Positions 1 to 9,853 are shown, counted from the stretch's first letter. The stretch is DNA of 64,000 bases from Serratia rubidaea (GCA_901472405.1 LR590463.1:2170001-2234000), one strand, 5' to 3'. Notes: a model not told the origin generated them from the letters alone. Program-made: numbers and translations.

Positions 1-1169
1 CCTGGTCACCGTATTACCGGGCGCCGACACCGGCAAGGTCAGCCCGTTTAGCGTGGTACTGTCCGGCGGGCAGGATGAACCCTTTCCCCTCAACACACCG
101 GTAGCCGTCGTTGGCGGTACGCAGATGCGGGCGCTGGGCAGTGCAGGGACTATCCCTCCGGCTGTGCAGGAGATTGCCGACCAGACCAACGCGCTGATCG
201 TCATTGTGCGCGTTGAAGATAATGAACAGCCGGTCACTGTCTCTACCGAGGAAAAAGAGCCGATCACCGCCGAGGATGAACAGCGCCTGTTGTCTGACCA
301 GATTTTCAATATCGATATCCGCGCGAATATCCTGGCGGGGATCAGCGCCTGGTCATCCAGTGAATCGGTCAACGGTTATCGCCCTCGCATCTTGATTGCG
401 CCGGGGTTCAGTGAAGATGACGGTATCGGCAAAGGGCTGGAAACGGCAGCCGAAAAACTCCGCGCGGTGGCGTATCTGGACTGCGCCTCGATGGCAACGT
501 TGCCGGAAGTTGTGCAGCGCCGGCAGATGTACGGTGGCCGCGTCGAACTGCTGCGGCCTCGGGTGCAAAAAGTGAATGCCAGCGGCGAGCTGGAGTTCCG
601 GCCGTATTCCGCCTTTGCGGCTGGCCTGCGGGCGCGCATCGATCTGGAGAAAGGCTGGTGGTGGAGCAAGTCCAATCAGGACATCAACAGCATTCTCGGC
701 CTTGAGCAGGTTGACGAGTTTATTCTCGGCGATCCGAACTGTGAAGCAAACCTGCTGAACATGCAGAACGTCAGCACCATCATCCGCCGCACGGGTACAA
801 GCATTGGGGCAACCGCCTGTGCATCGATCATCCCCAGTGGCGTTTCGAGTCGGTTCGCCGCCACTGCAGACGTTATCGAAGACAGTATCCAGAACACGGT
901 CATGATTTATAAACGACCGGCCACTGGATAAAGAGACGGCTGATGACATTCTCGGCACGGTGAATGCCTACCTGCGCCAGCTTGTTGGCCTGGGTGCCAT
1001 CTTTGGCGGTACTGCGTGGCTGGACGAAGAACTGAACACGGCGGAATCCCTGGCCGCTGGTGTGCTGTATATCAACTATGACTTCGGGCCGAAGTCGCCG
1101 ACCGAGCGCATCACCATGCGTGTGCGCATCAATAATGATTACGCCGTTGAGGAGATGACCGCACAATGA
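1..1169 (+). CDS. Contractile tail sheath protein (P2 gpFI-like), 5' partial, frame broken
   Basis: Subunit of the contractile sheath around the tail tube of a P2-type myovirus. The reading frame is open to the first base, so the N-terminus lies outside the window. Visible family features are a 'PLNTPV..VGG' stretch, 'IADQTNALIVIVRV', 'RPRILIAPGFS', 'LRAVAYLDCAS' and the C-terminal 'INYDFGPKSPTERITMRVRINNDY' region, which correspond in order to P2 FI. The frame stops at 931, but the C-terminal part continues to 1169 in another frame, so one indel lies near 920-930. The stop TGA overlaps the ATG of the tube gene (ATGA), showing translational coupling. Family assignment is from recognition of P2 FI; function is secure by context with tube, E, tape measure, U, X and D downstream. 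Confidence 0.88.
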
Positions 1170-1671
1170 GCGAAAAAAATACGTTACGGGCATGGACCAT
1201 TTTTGCCGGCGGCTTCCGTGTTACCGGCGCGCATGAGTTTACGCGCCGGAGCTGTCCATTGTCACCACCCAGCTGCGTACCGGTGCCCAGGATGCACCGA
1301 CCCCGCTGGATGATGGCATGGAGGCGCTGACGTGCTCTATCAAGTTCTGGGGCATTGATACCGACGTGTTGAGCCGATTTGGCTTTATCTCCGGTAGCCG
1401 CCCGCGCTTTATGGCGTATCAGGGCTATCTGAGTAACGGCCGGGCAGTCGGCACGATCGAAGAGATTGAAGGGTTCGTCTCGAAGGTCACGCCGGATGCG
1501 CGGGGCAATGAAAACATGGGGGAAACGGCGATCACGGTTGAGATTGCGATGAGCTATTACAAGCAGACGCGCGACGGTATGGAGCTGTTTGAAATCGACA
1601 CCGAGCGTTTTATCCGCCGTGTGAACGGCGTGGATCAGCTGGGCGGCCTGCGCAGCAAAATCCGCATCTAA
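1166..1671 (+). CDS. Major tail tube protein (P2 gpFII-like), frameshifted in this sequence
   Basis: Forms the inner tube of the contractile tail. The ATG at 1166 overlaps the sheath stop. The first ~25 codons (MSEKNTLRAWTIFAGG...) are in one frame and the rest, from about 1255 (TTQLRTGAQDAPTPLDDGME onward), in another, so one base is lost or gained near 1245. Restored length is about 168 residues, as expected for FII (172 in P2). The C-terminal half 'MEALTCSIKFWGIDTDVL..FGFISG' and '..YYKQTRDG..LFEID' matches the tube family. Next comes a ~57-nt gap and the E gene with its own Shine-Dalgarno. Confidence 0.85.
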
Positions 1672-1728
1672 TCCCCACTCAACAACCATTAAGCGGCCTT
1701 TGTGCCGCTTTTTTATTGGAGCAATACC

Positions 1729-2135
1729 ATGAATTACCCAGGCAGCAACGTAGAAATCAAACTGTACTCCCCGCTGACGCTGGCCGATGGCAGCAAGCTT
1801 GAAAAAGTCACGATGCGCGAACCGCTGGTGCGTGACCGCATCGAGTATGTCAAACGTCCGGGGAGCGATGCAGAAAAGGAAATCGGCATGCTGGCCGATC
1901 TGTGCGGCATGAATGTTGAGGACGTCTATCAACTGACTGCAGCTGACTATTACCAGCTTGAGGCGGCCTGGAACAATTTTTTGCTGCCTCCTGGGGAGCG
2001 TCAGAAGGCGACATCCGACAAGCCTTGAGGCTGGTTGGCCGCACCCTGAATTACAGCATGGGGGACTGGCTCTCCATGCCGTTTTCCGCCTTTTACGACT
2101 TTGTTAAAGACGAATATGAGCGGGTGAGTAAATGA
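1729..2135 (+). CDS. Tail assembly chaperone E and its -1 frameshift product E+E' (P2-like)
   Basis: Tail assembly chaperone that in P2/lambda-type phages coats the tape measure protein. The 0-frame product E runs 1729-2028 (99 aa, MNYPGSNVEIKLYSP...). A T TTT TTG heptamer at 1977-1983 lies in the 0 frame exactly as X XXY YYZ. After a -1 slip the frame stays open from 1983 (AASWGASEGDIRQALRLV...) to TGA at 2133-2135, giving a 135-residue E+E' product. That is the architecture known for P2 gpE/E+E'. The extension contains the aromatic segment 'GDWLSMPFSAFYDFV' typical of the E' part. The start is supported by GGAG 7 nt upstream of ATG 1729. The E' stop overlaps the tape measure ATG at 2132. 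Confidence 0.85.
1977..1983 (+). other. Programmed -1 ribosomal frameshift heptamer TTTTTTG
   Basis: T TTT TTG in the reading frame of gene E (codons aaT-TTT-TTG). The -1 frame downstream is open for 50 codons to a stop that abuts the tape measure start. The same heptamer and gene position are known for P2 E/E+E'. This shift is likely biological, unlike the scattered frame breaks elsewhere in the window. Confidence 0.82.
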
Positions 2136-3766
2136 GCAGCATAAGTCAAAAATTGAAAGCCGTCATAACGTTTGGCGGCAACATCGACGGCAGCTGGGGC
2201 CGCTCGACGGACGGGCTTAACAAAGGGCTGAAAACCGTCGAGAAACAATCTGAACACCTCGCCAAGCAGCAAAAGGCGCTGGCGGATCGGATGAAGCAAA
2301 CCAAGCTGGCGGGCAAGGATGTCAGCGCCCTGAAGCGCGATTACGACACTGTGACGCGCTCTATCAAAACGGACTGAGCAGGAGCAGGAATCGCTGAAAC
2401 CGCAGCCTGCAGCGCGCTGAACGTTTTCGCCGGGCGGGCGCTGTGGGGCGTGGCTTTATTGGCCGGGCAGGCCGGACGCTTGGCGCCGGGTTGGGGATTG
2501 CTGCTGCCGCGGGTTAATCGGGGGCGGGGATCGGTGCGGTCATGTCTCCTGTTCGTTCTAATGCGGAAACCGCTGAGTCATACGGCATTGCCCGAAGCTA
2601 CGGTGTGAACATCGATACGTTCAATGCCTGGCAGAGCCTCGGTAAGCAGATGGGGCTGAACGGGGAGAACTTCGGAGACCTGTTTGAAGAGTACCGCAAT
2701 AAGGTCTCGGATTTTAAGAAGGACCCGACGAAAGGCGCTATCGCAGAGAACTTCCCGTTGCTGGGGTTCAAGGCCGGCGATATGTACGGCAAAAGCAATG
2801 AAGACCAGGTATCGAGCATTTTTGAACGTCTGCTGAAACTGGATAACGAACAGCTGGCTGCAGGGGTACGCGGACTCCATCTTCGGCGGTGAAGCCAACA
2901 AAATCCTGACCTACATGCGCCTGACCGGTAAAAGCTATCGTGACCTGATGAACGAACAGAAGCGATACAACCTGGTGACCCGTGACGGCGCTGAGGGGGC
3001 GATGCGCAGCAACATCGCGTTCAGCAACTTGCGGACGGTCTGGAGCAGCGCTGTGGACCAGATCGCCGGCAAGTTGGGCGGCGACCTGGCTCCGATGGTC
3101 ACGAAACTGGCCGATGAGCTGTCCGACTGGTTCAAAAACGGCGGTATTGAGGTGATTGCGTCAACGATCCGCAACTCATGGATACCTGCGCTGATTGAGT
3201 TCGGGAACGGATTGATCACTTTCAGCAAGGTGGCCATACGCATTGCGAAGTGGCTGGGGCAATTTGTCCCGGATGAAAACACTGATCGCCGTGCCATCGT
3301 TCACGCACTGGCATCGGGTGATGTGGATAAAGCCAGGTCGGTAGCCAAAGAGAAGGGGGAAAGTTCCTGGTTAGAGTCGGTTATCAGCGACCCGGAGAAG
3401 GTCGGCAAGCTGAAGGATATTTACCATGACACGCAGTGGTCAATGTCAAAAGACCGCTTTACCAACCCCTGGCAGTACTGGACTAAAGCTGAGGATAAGA
3501 TGCTGTCCGCTGTTGGCGGAGATAAAACAGCCCCCGACCCTGTTATGAGTGAGTTTTGGAAAGCGCTGAAGAGCGCGGCAGGCCCAGATAAAGAGAAGTC
3601 CACTGTCACCGACAACCGCCGGAATAATATTTATATGACCGTCAACGGTTCACCGGGGCAGGACGCCAAGAGCATCGCCGATAACGCGGTAACGCAGATC
3701 GGCAAGCTGGACGTATTCAACGGGAACAATGCGATGTATGACGCGCCGGGAGGCTGGAGCGGATGA
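2132..3766 (+). CDS. Tail tape measure protein (P2 gpT-like), several frame breaks
   Basis: Sets tail length and occupies the tube lumen. It starts at the ATG at 2132, overlapping the E' stop. N-terminal 80 residues (MSSISQKLKAVITFGGNIDG...KQSEHLAKQQKALADRMKQ) are a charged, coiled-coil-like segment. Around 2377-2540 the frame is lost: a glycine/alanine-rich hydrophobic region (AGLGIAAAAGLIGGGIG-like) can be read by switching frames. From 2542 the protein continues (SPVRSNAETAESYGIAR...), breaks once more near 2868, and ends at 3766 (DAPGGWSG). Restored length is about 545 residues, shorter than P2 gpT (815), which implies a shorter tail if taken at face value. The stop overlaps the ATG of gpU. 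Confidence 0.82.
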
Positions 3767-4240
3767 GCGATATAGACATCATCGGAACGATAACCGGTGC
3801 GTACAGCTTACAATGCGCCGAACGGGCGCCCGGCAGAAAATGCCAAGATCATGATGATGCTGGGCGACTTTGAATTCTCCATCGATACGGCAGCCTATAA
3901 CCAGTTGACACGGGAGGCGCGCTGGCGCTGGCAGGAGCAGGAGCGGATCGGCAAACAGGACCTGCTGCAGTACACGGGCAAGGAAGCCCGCAGCGTCAAA
4001 TTGGACGGTGAGGCCCACGCTTTTTTTCGCAACGGGGTCACGTCCATCGATGCGCTTTATGATCTCGCCGACAAGGCTCAACCTCAACAGCTAGTTAGTG
4101 GCGCCGGGGATGTGCTGGGCTGGTGGGTGATTACGGACTTTACCGATACCACGCTGGCATTCCTGCCTGGTGGTTCTCCGCGAAAGAAAACCTACTCGAT
4201 CACGATAAAACATTATGCCGACGACATACATAACCCATGA
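3763..4240 (+). CDS. Tail protein U (P2 gpU-like), frameshifted near 3797
   Basis: Tail completion/assembly protein. The ATG at 3763 overlaps the tape measure stop; ten codons (MSDIDIIGTITG) precede a frame break near 3795, after which the protein continues to 4240. The 'MMMLGDFEFSIDTAAYNQLTREARWRW..QERIGKQDLLQYTG' region followed by 'GWWVITDFTDTTLAFLPGGSPRKKTYSITIKHY' is characteristic of the gpU family. The 3' end overlaps the start of gpX by 26 nt. Position between T and X matches P2 exactly. Confidence 0.85.
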
Positions 4241-4430
4241 AGGCGATGTGCTGGATGCCATCTGCGCCAGGCATTACGGTCTGGCAAACCTCCCTCAGAC
4301 GCTGACGGAAGTGCTGGATGCCAACAGGGAGCTGGCCGCGCTGGGGGCGATATACCCTTCCGGCCTGATCATTACGCTGCCTGATATCGAAACGCAGGTT
4401 GCAGAGTCAACGGTTCAACTGTGGGATTGA
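4215..4430 (+). CDS. Tail protein X (P2 gpX-like, LysM-type)
   Basis: Small 71-residue LysM-like baseplate/hub-associated protein: 'THEGDVLDAICARHYG', 'VLDANRELAALGAIYPSGLIITLPDI'. It is intact in the given sequence. It overlaps the end of U and is followed one base later by the start of D, the P2 order U-X-D. In the family it may help the spike complex contact peptidoglycan; that role is from family knowledge. Confidence 0.88.
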   Translation: MPTTYITHEGDVLDAICARHYGLANLPQTLTEVLDANRELAALGAIYPSGLIITLPDIETQVAESTVQLWD

Positions 4431-4431
4431 T

Positions 4432-5558
4432 ATGGAAAACGTGCAGAGAGAAGAATATCGCCCGGAGTTCAGCCTCACGGCGGAAGGGCGGGATATTACT
4501 GCGCTGATGCGTGAGAACCTGGTGGAAATCAGGCTGACGGATAACGGCGGCGCCACGGCAAAGGCCGACGAACTGCAGATCACCATTTTGTCGGAAACCA
4601 TGGCGCTCCCTAACAAGGGCGCGCGACTGCGGCTAGGGCTGGGGTTTAACGGGGTATTGCAGGACAAGGGATGGTTTGTTGTCAGCGGTATTTCCAGCAG
4701 TGGCCCGCCGCGCAAAATCGTTATTTATGCCACGGCTGCGCCGATGAACGCCCAGCGCCAGCCCGGTGACGTGCTGAACCAGAAAAGCCGCAGCTGGGAC
4801 GACGTGAACCTGGGCGACATTGTGAAGACTGTCGCCAGTGACAACGGGTTGATCCCCAAAGTGGCCGGCGCACTGGCAGATATCGCTGTCGGGCACCTCG
4901 ATCAGGTCAATGAATCGGATGCCGCGTTAATGACCCGGCTGGCCAGTCGTTTTAATGCGATCAGTAAGCCGTCCGGCGGCTATTGGCTGTTTCTCCAGCA
5001 GGGGGAATCGTTAAGCGTCGGCGGGAAGGCGCTTGCCAGCGTAACGATTTTAAAGGAGGAGGTATCGGAATGGAGTTATACCGATGGCCAGCAGCGCGGC
5101 GCAACGACTGGCCCCGGTAAAAAAGGTGAGGGTGGGAAGAAGGGAAAAATCAGTGTCGCGTACTTTGACCCGGAAGACGGGCGAACGAAAACGCAGTCAC
5201 TCGAACATGATGGTCCGTCACAATCCCACCCTTCACCCAGCCGACCAAAACCGCCGCCAACCACAGCGCGCAATCCAGAAAAACGCAGGTAAGCCGTAAT
5301 GAGCGCCGCATGACGCTCAGCGGGCCGTGCCGGCCGGCACATATTCCACTGACGGCAGAGAGCCGGGTTATTACCCAGGGCTTCGGCACGGTGGAGGATC
5401 GGAGCTGGTTAATCGAATCGTTGGTGTTTTCTCTCACCTCCCAGGGAATGTCGTTCGCGTTCAATTTGGCAACGGATATCAAGCCGCCAAAAGGGAAGGG
5501 CGGGAAAAAATCGGGGAAAAAGAAAGATGATGGTATTGGCTATTTTTATAAAACATAA
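4432..5558 (+). CDS. Tail spike/hub assembly protein D (P2 gpD-like, phage late control family), frameshifted at 3' end
   Basis: Baseplate hub protein of the gpD/VgrG-like fold. ATG at 4432 follows the gpX stop by one base. Residues 1-~255 are continuous ('MENVQREEYRPEFSLTAEG', 'GWFVVSGISSSGPPRKIVIYATAAPMN', 'SDAALMTRLASRFNAISKPSGGYWLFLQQG'). After about 5210 the frame is lost, and the C-terminal part ('ITQGFGTVEDRSWLIESLVFSLTSQGMSFAFNLATDIKP') resumes at 5310-5558; the linker can be read in the intermediate frame as TKTAANHSAQSRKTQ. At least two indels lie between 5210 and 5310. The C-terminal tail is very rich in Lys/Gly. Confidence 0.85.
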
Positions 5559-5572
5559 CGGGAGTCTGCAGC

Positions 5573-7739
5573 ATGGTTAGCAGGTTAAAGCAAAAGGTGG
5601 TCAGTGACCCCATCGGTGTCGATAAGGAAATGAAAATATCGGAACTTCCTTCGGCTGAAAATTCGTTAATTGATGACCTTCTTGTTATTTCTCAAAGCGA
5701 CGGTGATGGTTTATTGCGAACCAAAAAAATATTAATGTCATTACTCATTAAGTCGCTGGTTTCTGATCGCTCCGGTAATCTCGTCAGTCTTGTAGACGGT
5801 TTCAAACTTTTTGCCGACAAGTCTGTTTTGGACGGATTGACGGAAAGGGCTGAGGATGCCGCAGGAAGGGCGGAGAATACTGCTGACGCCAACACGTATT
5901 ACATCACCCCTGATGATCCTGATGGAACGATTGCCGGCCTTGCCGGTACGCCTTTCGGGAAAAGCTTCCGCGTCGGCCAGGGGGAAGGGAAAGGTTTTAA
6001 ATATTATATGAACCTGAATGGCACCGCACTGGAGTTTGCAAGTGCAGCCGGTGCCAGTGATGTTGAGAATGCCATTGACTTTGCGAGCAAATCATTATCA
6101 CAGAGTGGTGAGGTAGATAAGCGCACGCAGGGGTATGGCGTTGAAAAAAAGGTCTATGACACAGAAGGGGTATTAGTCGGGGGCGGTTTTTTTGCTGCGA
6201 ACGGCGTGTCACCGATTAACTATACAGAAAACGGTGACGTAAATATTACCGGCGTACAGTTTAAAAACTTTGCCAACCATCATGAATATGATTGGGCGCA
6301 GACGGATAAAAAAAACGTGCCGTATATCGGCGGTTCGAAAATGGGCGGCGTTATCATTGGCCGGGTTGAGATTGTTGAAATTCCGGGGCCACCAGGCGTT
6401 GTGTTTGTCGATAAAGGTTATGTCCCTTATGCCTGTGATCCAGGGTATGAAACCGACCTGGATATTCCCGTGATTGGCTCTACGCCACCAAAGCCTGATG
6501 TTCCACCGGTGCCGTTCCGTCCTTATGACTACATGGGGGTGCGCAGTGAGGGGCAGTCGTTGTCTCTTGGTGCAGCGAACCCTAACGATGACCCGCAACC
6601 GGTCAGCACAGAACAGCGCTATGGGAACAAGGGATTCAGCACCAATAACAACAGCGGGATGACCGACACGGACACACTGGTGCCACTGGTGGAAAAGCGT
6701 TACCAACCGTCAGAGGGAACCTGGCCGGCGGCGGAAACTCCTGTTACCGGCGCGACGCATAAGCTGGTGGAAATGATCCAGGCAGAAACTGGGCTACCCT
6801 TTGACCATCAGGCCAGCGCCTATATCGGTTCTGCGCCCGGCACTGGCGGTCAGCCTATCAAGAACCTGATTAAAGGCACTGCAGCCTATAGCCGCATGAT
6901 CGCCCACGTTACCAACAGTCTACGCCTGGCCGCTGACGAAGGAAGAACGTTTGCTGAACTGGCTGTTGTGTGGATGCAGGGCGAATCAGATTATCGCGAT
7001 CAGACGTCGCGCGCTGACTATCTCGCTATTTACCTGCAGTACATCGCCGATTCGCTGGCAGACAAAAAAGCGATCACCGGCCAACTGTTTGACCCCATTT
7101 TTATCAGCTACCAGCTCAGCACGCACCGGGCGTACAGACGCCGTGACCCGCTTGTCGCTCTGGCACTGCGTGACGCTGCAATGCTGGGTAAAACGGAAAT
7201 CGCTTACCCCGGCTACATCGGTGATTACTACGCATCAGACCACATCCACGGTATGCCTGAAACGTACTACATGTTCTCTCAGTATACGGGCCGCATGATT
7301 TACAAAAAGCGGCGGGACATGCTGGAGGGCGTGACGCGTATGCATCGTCTTGATGTGATCGATGAAATCCGGCAGGGCATCTTCACCATGCTCTATTTCA
7401 ACGTGCCGGCTCCGCCGCTGGTTTTCGATACAGACTGGGTGGCGCCGGCGGAAAACATGGGGTTCTACATTCGTGACAGCGTTTCGCTCGACGTCATAGA
7501 CATTATCACGTCCGTCGATATTGCTGGCCCCGACCGTGTCCGCATCACGACATCGCGGCCACTGCGCGATAGCGAAATCGTCACTTACGGATGGGCAAGG
7601 CAGGTGATCCGCTGACGAACGGCAGAACGACGGGGCCGCGCGCAACCTGCGCGATAGCGAAGGGGATTTACCTGGCGAAAACTACACAGACAGCGCAGGT
7701 GTTTTGCGCAAACTGCACAACTGGTGCGTAATTTTTTAA
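5573..7739 (+). CDS. Phage tail spike-like protein with SGNH/sialate-O-acetylesterase-type domain
   Basis: Predicted tail-associated carbohydrate O-acetylesterase. The N-terminus has a 'KISELPSAENSLIDDLLVISQ' motif, which I know from virion-attachment segments of tail spikes, then ~300 residues of linker with a coiled-coil-like stretch. The esterase domain starts near residue 320: block I GQS (Ser329), 'WMQGESD' (residues 467-473) and 'SDHIHG' (Asp556, His559) match the SGNH/CE6-like sialate O-acetylesterase layout. The annotated frame stops at 7615, but losing one G near 7603 and one near 7645 explains this; the protein then continues ('GNLRDSEGDLPGENYTDSAG' ... 'LHNWCVIF') to TAA at 7737-7739. 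A likely role is deacetylating O-antigen or capsule during adsorption. The substrate is unknown. Confidence 0.8.
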
Positions 7740-7752
7740 GTAAGGTAACGAA

Positions 7753-8549
7753 ATGACAACGATTATTCGCAATCTGGATATGGAAATTAAGAACCCAACA
7801 TTACCACCGCTGTTTGAGCCGTTTGCCACGGTGTCGGGCCTGATGGCTGGATGGCGTTTTGGGGATGGTTTCTCCGATCTGTCTGGGAACGGACACACGT
7901 TAAAGGCTGTCGGTATGCCAGTATTTAACGCGTTCTTTGTGACAGGCGATAAAGATAACGGTTTTATTACCGATGTACCGGACGGACTGCAGCGCACCAT
8001 GATTGCGGTGTACCGCCAGGCTGCTGATGTGAATACGTTCGGTTACCCCGTAGGGAACATTGTGCAGTCGGCCTCGGCAAACGGGGAAGGCATTGCCATT
8101 ACGGATGTATCAGTGGACGCACTTCGCCGGCGTTCATTGAGTATTGGCGGTCAAGCCTACAATGAAAAACTGTATGGTACGGCGGCAGGGCCTTCTGAGG
8201 CGACTTCAAGCCGTAACAACTTTGTATTTACTGCTGTCACTGTTGATGGCGCAGGTAACCAGGCGGCTTATATGTACCTTCTGCCAGCGCTGACATTATC
8301 CCGGCAACACTCGCTGAAGGCGCGAATCTGGCCGAACGTTCGGTGACGGAAAAGGATGCGGAAAGCTTCTATCGCATTATCACCTGGCGCAATCCAAACT
8401 TGCCGCCGGTGCCGCCTTCAAGTCCCAATACAGGGCTGGCTGTTGCTGAAGTGTTGATTTATGACCGGGTGTTATCTTTGGATGAGCTGAAGGTTCAATA
8501 CGGCCGTTCTCAGCGTTACTTCAAAAACACGTATGGGGTGGTCGTTTAG
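7753..8549 (+). CDS. LamG/concanavalin-A-fold phage tail protein, frameshifted near 8280
   Basis: Begins 13 nt after the esterase gene with AAGGTAACGAAATG. The N-terminal part has 'GLMAGWRFGDGFSDLSGNGHTL', the opening strand pattern of LamG-like jelly-roll domains, and the C-terminal part has 'VAEVLIYDRVLSLDELKVQYGRSQRYF', their usual closing motif. The two lie in different frames: the first stops at 8346 and the second can be joined near 8280 as ADIIPATLAEGANLAERSVTEKDAES. Restored length is about 265 residues. LamG domains bind glycans, so with the preceding esterase this could be a receptor-binding or decorating protein. That pairing is inference; it might also be a tail fibre tip. Confidence 0.65.
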
Positions 8550-8557
8550 TGATGGGC

Positions 8558-8577
8558 GCCGGGGGATATCTCCCGGC
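8558..8577. terminator. Hairpin between convergent genes
   Basis: GCCGGG...CCCGGC stem with an 8-nt loop between the stop of the LamG-like gene and the stop of the convergent 52-residue ORF. No strong T-tract follows on either strand, so terminator function is only plausible. Confidence 0.4.
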
Positions 8578-8583
8578 TATTAG

Positions 8584-8742
8584 TCATTTTCGATGCCAGT
8601 CCCACTCTGCATGCACCCAGATGGCTAACATCACGAAGTTATAGATGAACATGGCCTCGGGCCAGTGGGTGAACCCAGAGATAAGGGAAAGCGCAGACAC
8701 AGCGGCGCCGAGTCGAACGAATGCTTTAATGAAGGTATTCAT
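8584..8742 (-). CDS. Small two-segment membrane protein of the prophage (52 aa)
   Basis: Reads MNTFIKAFVRLGAAVSALSL... with two hydrophobic stretches (about residues 7-24 and 29-44) and a charged tail ending HAEWDWHRK. ATG at 8742 has AGGAA 6 nt upstream. It is too short for common ORF cut-offs. Position after tail genes and opposite orientation mark it as an accessory phage gene. A holin/antiholin-like or superinfection-related role is possible, but no family was recognised. Confidence 0.55.
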   Translation of the reverse strand: MNTFIKAFVRLGAAVSALSLISGFTHWPEAMFIYNFVMLAIWVHAEWDWHRK

Positions 8743-8758
8743 GCTGTTCCTGCCGTAA

Positions 8759-8787
8759 TAAAAAGCCCATGCGGTGCAGGCATGGGC
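8759..8787 (-). terminator. Rho-independent terminator, minus strand
   Basis: Perfect 8-bp stem GCCCATGC/GCATGGGC (8765-8772 with 8780-8787). Read on the minus strand it is followed by TTTTTATT. It would end a leftward transcript coming from the 9.0-9.4 kb region. Confidence 0.65.
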
Positions 8788-8937
8788 GCAGTGAGGGGAT
8801 TCCCTGGTGCTGTTGTAGTTGGTATGTGGTCAATGATTACACGGTTTGTATGCAAAATAACAATTGGTTGTATAGATCGGTTTTTTGGTATCGATCGGTT
8901 AAATCGATCAAGTTGTATAGACGAGCACATGGCAGGC

Positions 8938-8964
8938 AAAAAAATCCCGGCCACGACAACCGGG
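8938..8964 (-). terminator. Terminator-like hairpin, minus strand
   Basis: CCCGG (8946-8950) and CCGGG (8960-8964) around a 9-nt loop. On the minus strand it is followed by a run of seven T. It lies just downstream of the YnfO-like gene (9076-9390, minus strand), so it probably ends that transcript. Confidence 0.6.
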
Positions 8965-9075
8965 GGAATGAACGGCTTAAAGCAATAGACAGTGTGAAAG
9001 GAATTCTTTCACTGGGTAACGATAACGGATTGAAATGATTGGCTCAAGAGATATGACATACTATTTCATGGCGGG

Positions 9076-9390
9076 TTACATCCCACTTCCAACCTTACCG
9101 CTTATCCGGCGTTGAAGCTCCTCACGAGCAATATCAATGAGCTGCTCTATTTCAGAGACAGCTTTTGTTCCGATGGTTTCAACGCGAGTTAGTGCATCTA
9201 AGGAGGATAGGAGGGGGCTTTCGCGCCCACCCTCTGTTTTTCTGCGGATAATTTCACCACGCATGGCCGAAACGATGAAGTGTGTTGTCGATTCCCCTTC
9301 TAACTTTACGGTTTCCATTTCCTCAATTATTTCACGTGGGACTCGAGATGCTAGGACTTTTGATTTGGCGATTTTCTCATCTATGGTCAT
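9076..9390 (-). CDS. YlcI/YnfO-family prophage protein (RHH-like)
   Basis: 104 residues. The N-terminal 'SKVLASRVPREIIEEMETVKLEGESTTHFIVSAMRGEIIRRK' matches the YlcI/YnfO family of lambdoid and P2-like prophages, which resembles ribbon-helix-helix DNA-binding proteins. A C-terminal helical extension ('DALTRVETIGTKAVSEIEQLIDIAREELQRRI') could be a dimerising coiled coil. ATG at 9390 has AAGGAG 12 nt upstream. It is intact and has a lower GC content than the neighbouring core genes, as expected for phage cargo. The function of the family is not established. Confidence 0.65.
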   Translation of the reverse strand: MTIDEKIAKSKVLASRVPREIIEEMETVKLEGESTTHFIVSAMRGEIIRRKTEGGRESPLLSSLDALTRVETIGTKAVSEIEQLIDIAREELQRRISGKVGSGM

Positions 9391-9499
9391 TCGATTGCTG
9401 CTCCTTAACTTTGAAATGACAAAGTAAAAAATCGGCTGAAATCACCGACGGGGTCGAGCTAAATCTTGGGTTGTAGTTACTGCAGTTCATATGCTGACG

Positions 9500-9528
9500 A
9501 AAAAAAAGCCCGGCTACGGCACCGGGCT
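9500..9528 (-). terminator. Terminator-like hairpin, repeat unit 1
   Basis: AGCCCGG (9507-9513) pairs with CCGGGCT (9522-9528); the A-run at 9500-9507 gives a U-tract on the minus strand. The downstream sequence TAGGTAGGCATATG and GGCTATA is shared with the hairpin unit at 9826. Confidence 0.65.
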
Positions 9529-9597
9529 ATTAGGTAGGCATATGTCGAGGCTATAAGTGCCTTTGATTTTTAATTTTAAATCAATATCGGCAGGGTG

Positions 9598-9635
9598 CAA
9601 AAAAATCCCAGCATGATGGATAGCATGCCGGGATT
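9598..9635 (-). terminator. Terminator-like hairpin, minus strand
   Basis: AATCCC (9604-9609) with GGGATT (9630-9635), plus an inner GCATG/CATGC stem separated by one mismatch. The A-run at 9599-9605 becomes a U-tract on the minus strand. Confidence 0.6.
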
Positions 9636-9825
9636 AAAGTTTGGGATATCCATTTAGTAAGTGGGTACGTAAAAGTCCACTTAAACTTAGTGTGTGTTAT
9701 TATTTTGCTATTTGCAACATAATGTTTCTGATTTGTGATGTGTATCGAGGATAGTCGAGCGGTACCCACGCATGATTGGACTATATATGGAGGAGCTGGT
9801 GATCGATCACGTCTGCGCTGTGGGC

Positions 9826-9853
9826 AAAAAAAAGCCCGGACACGACGCCGGGT
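9826..9853 (-). terminator. Terminator-like hairpin, repeat unit 2
   Basis: GCCCGG (9834-9839) pairs with CCGGGT (9848-9853). Eight A precede it, giving a U-tract on the minus strand. It is followed by CAGGTAGGTATATG and GGGCTATA, related to the unit at 9500. Confidence 0.6.

Noticed and set aside
9581..9769. 62-codon minus-strand ORF in the prophage end
   Set aside because: Runs through a terminator hairpin and has no recognisable features.
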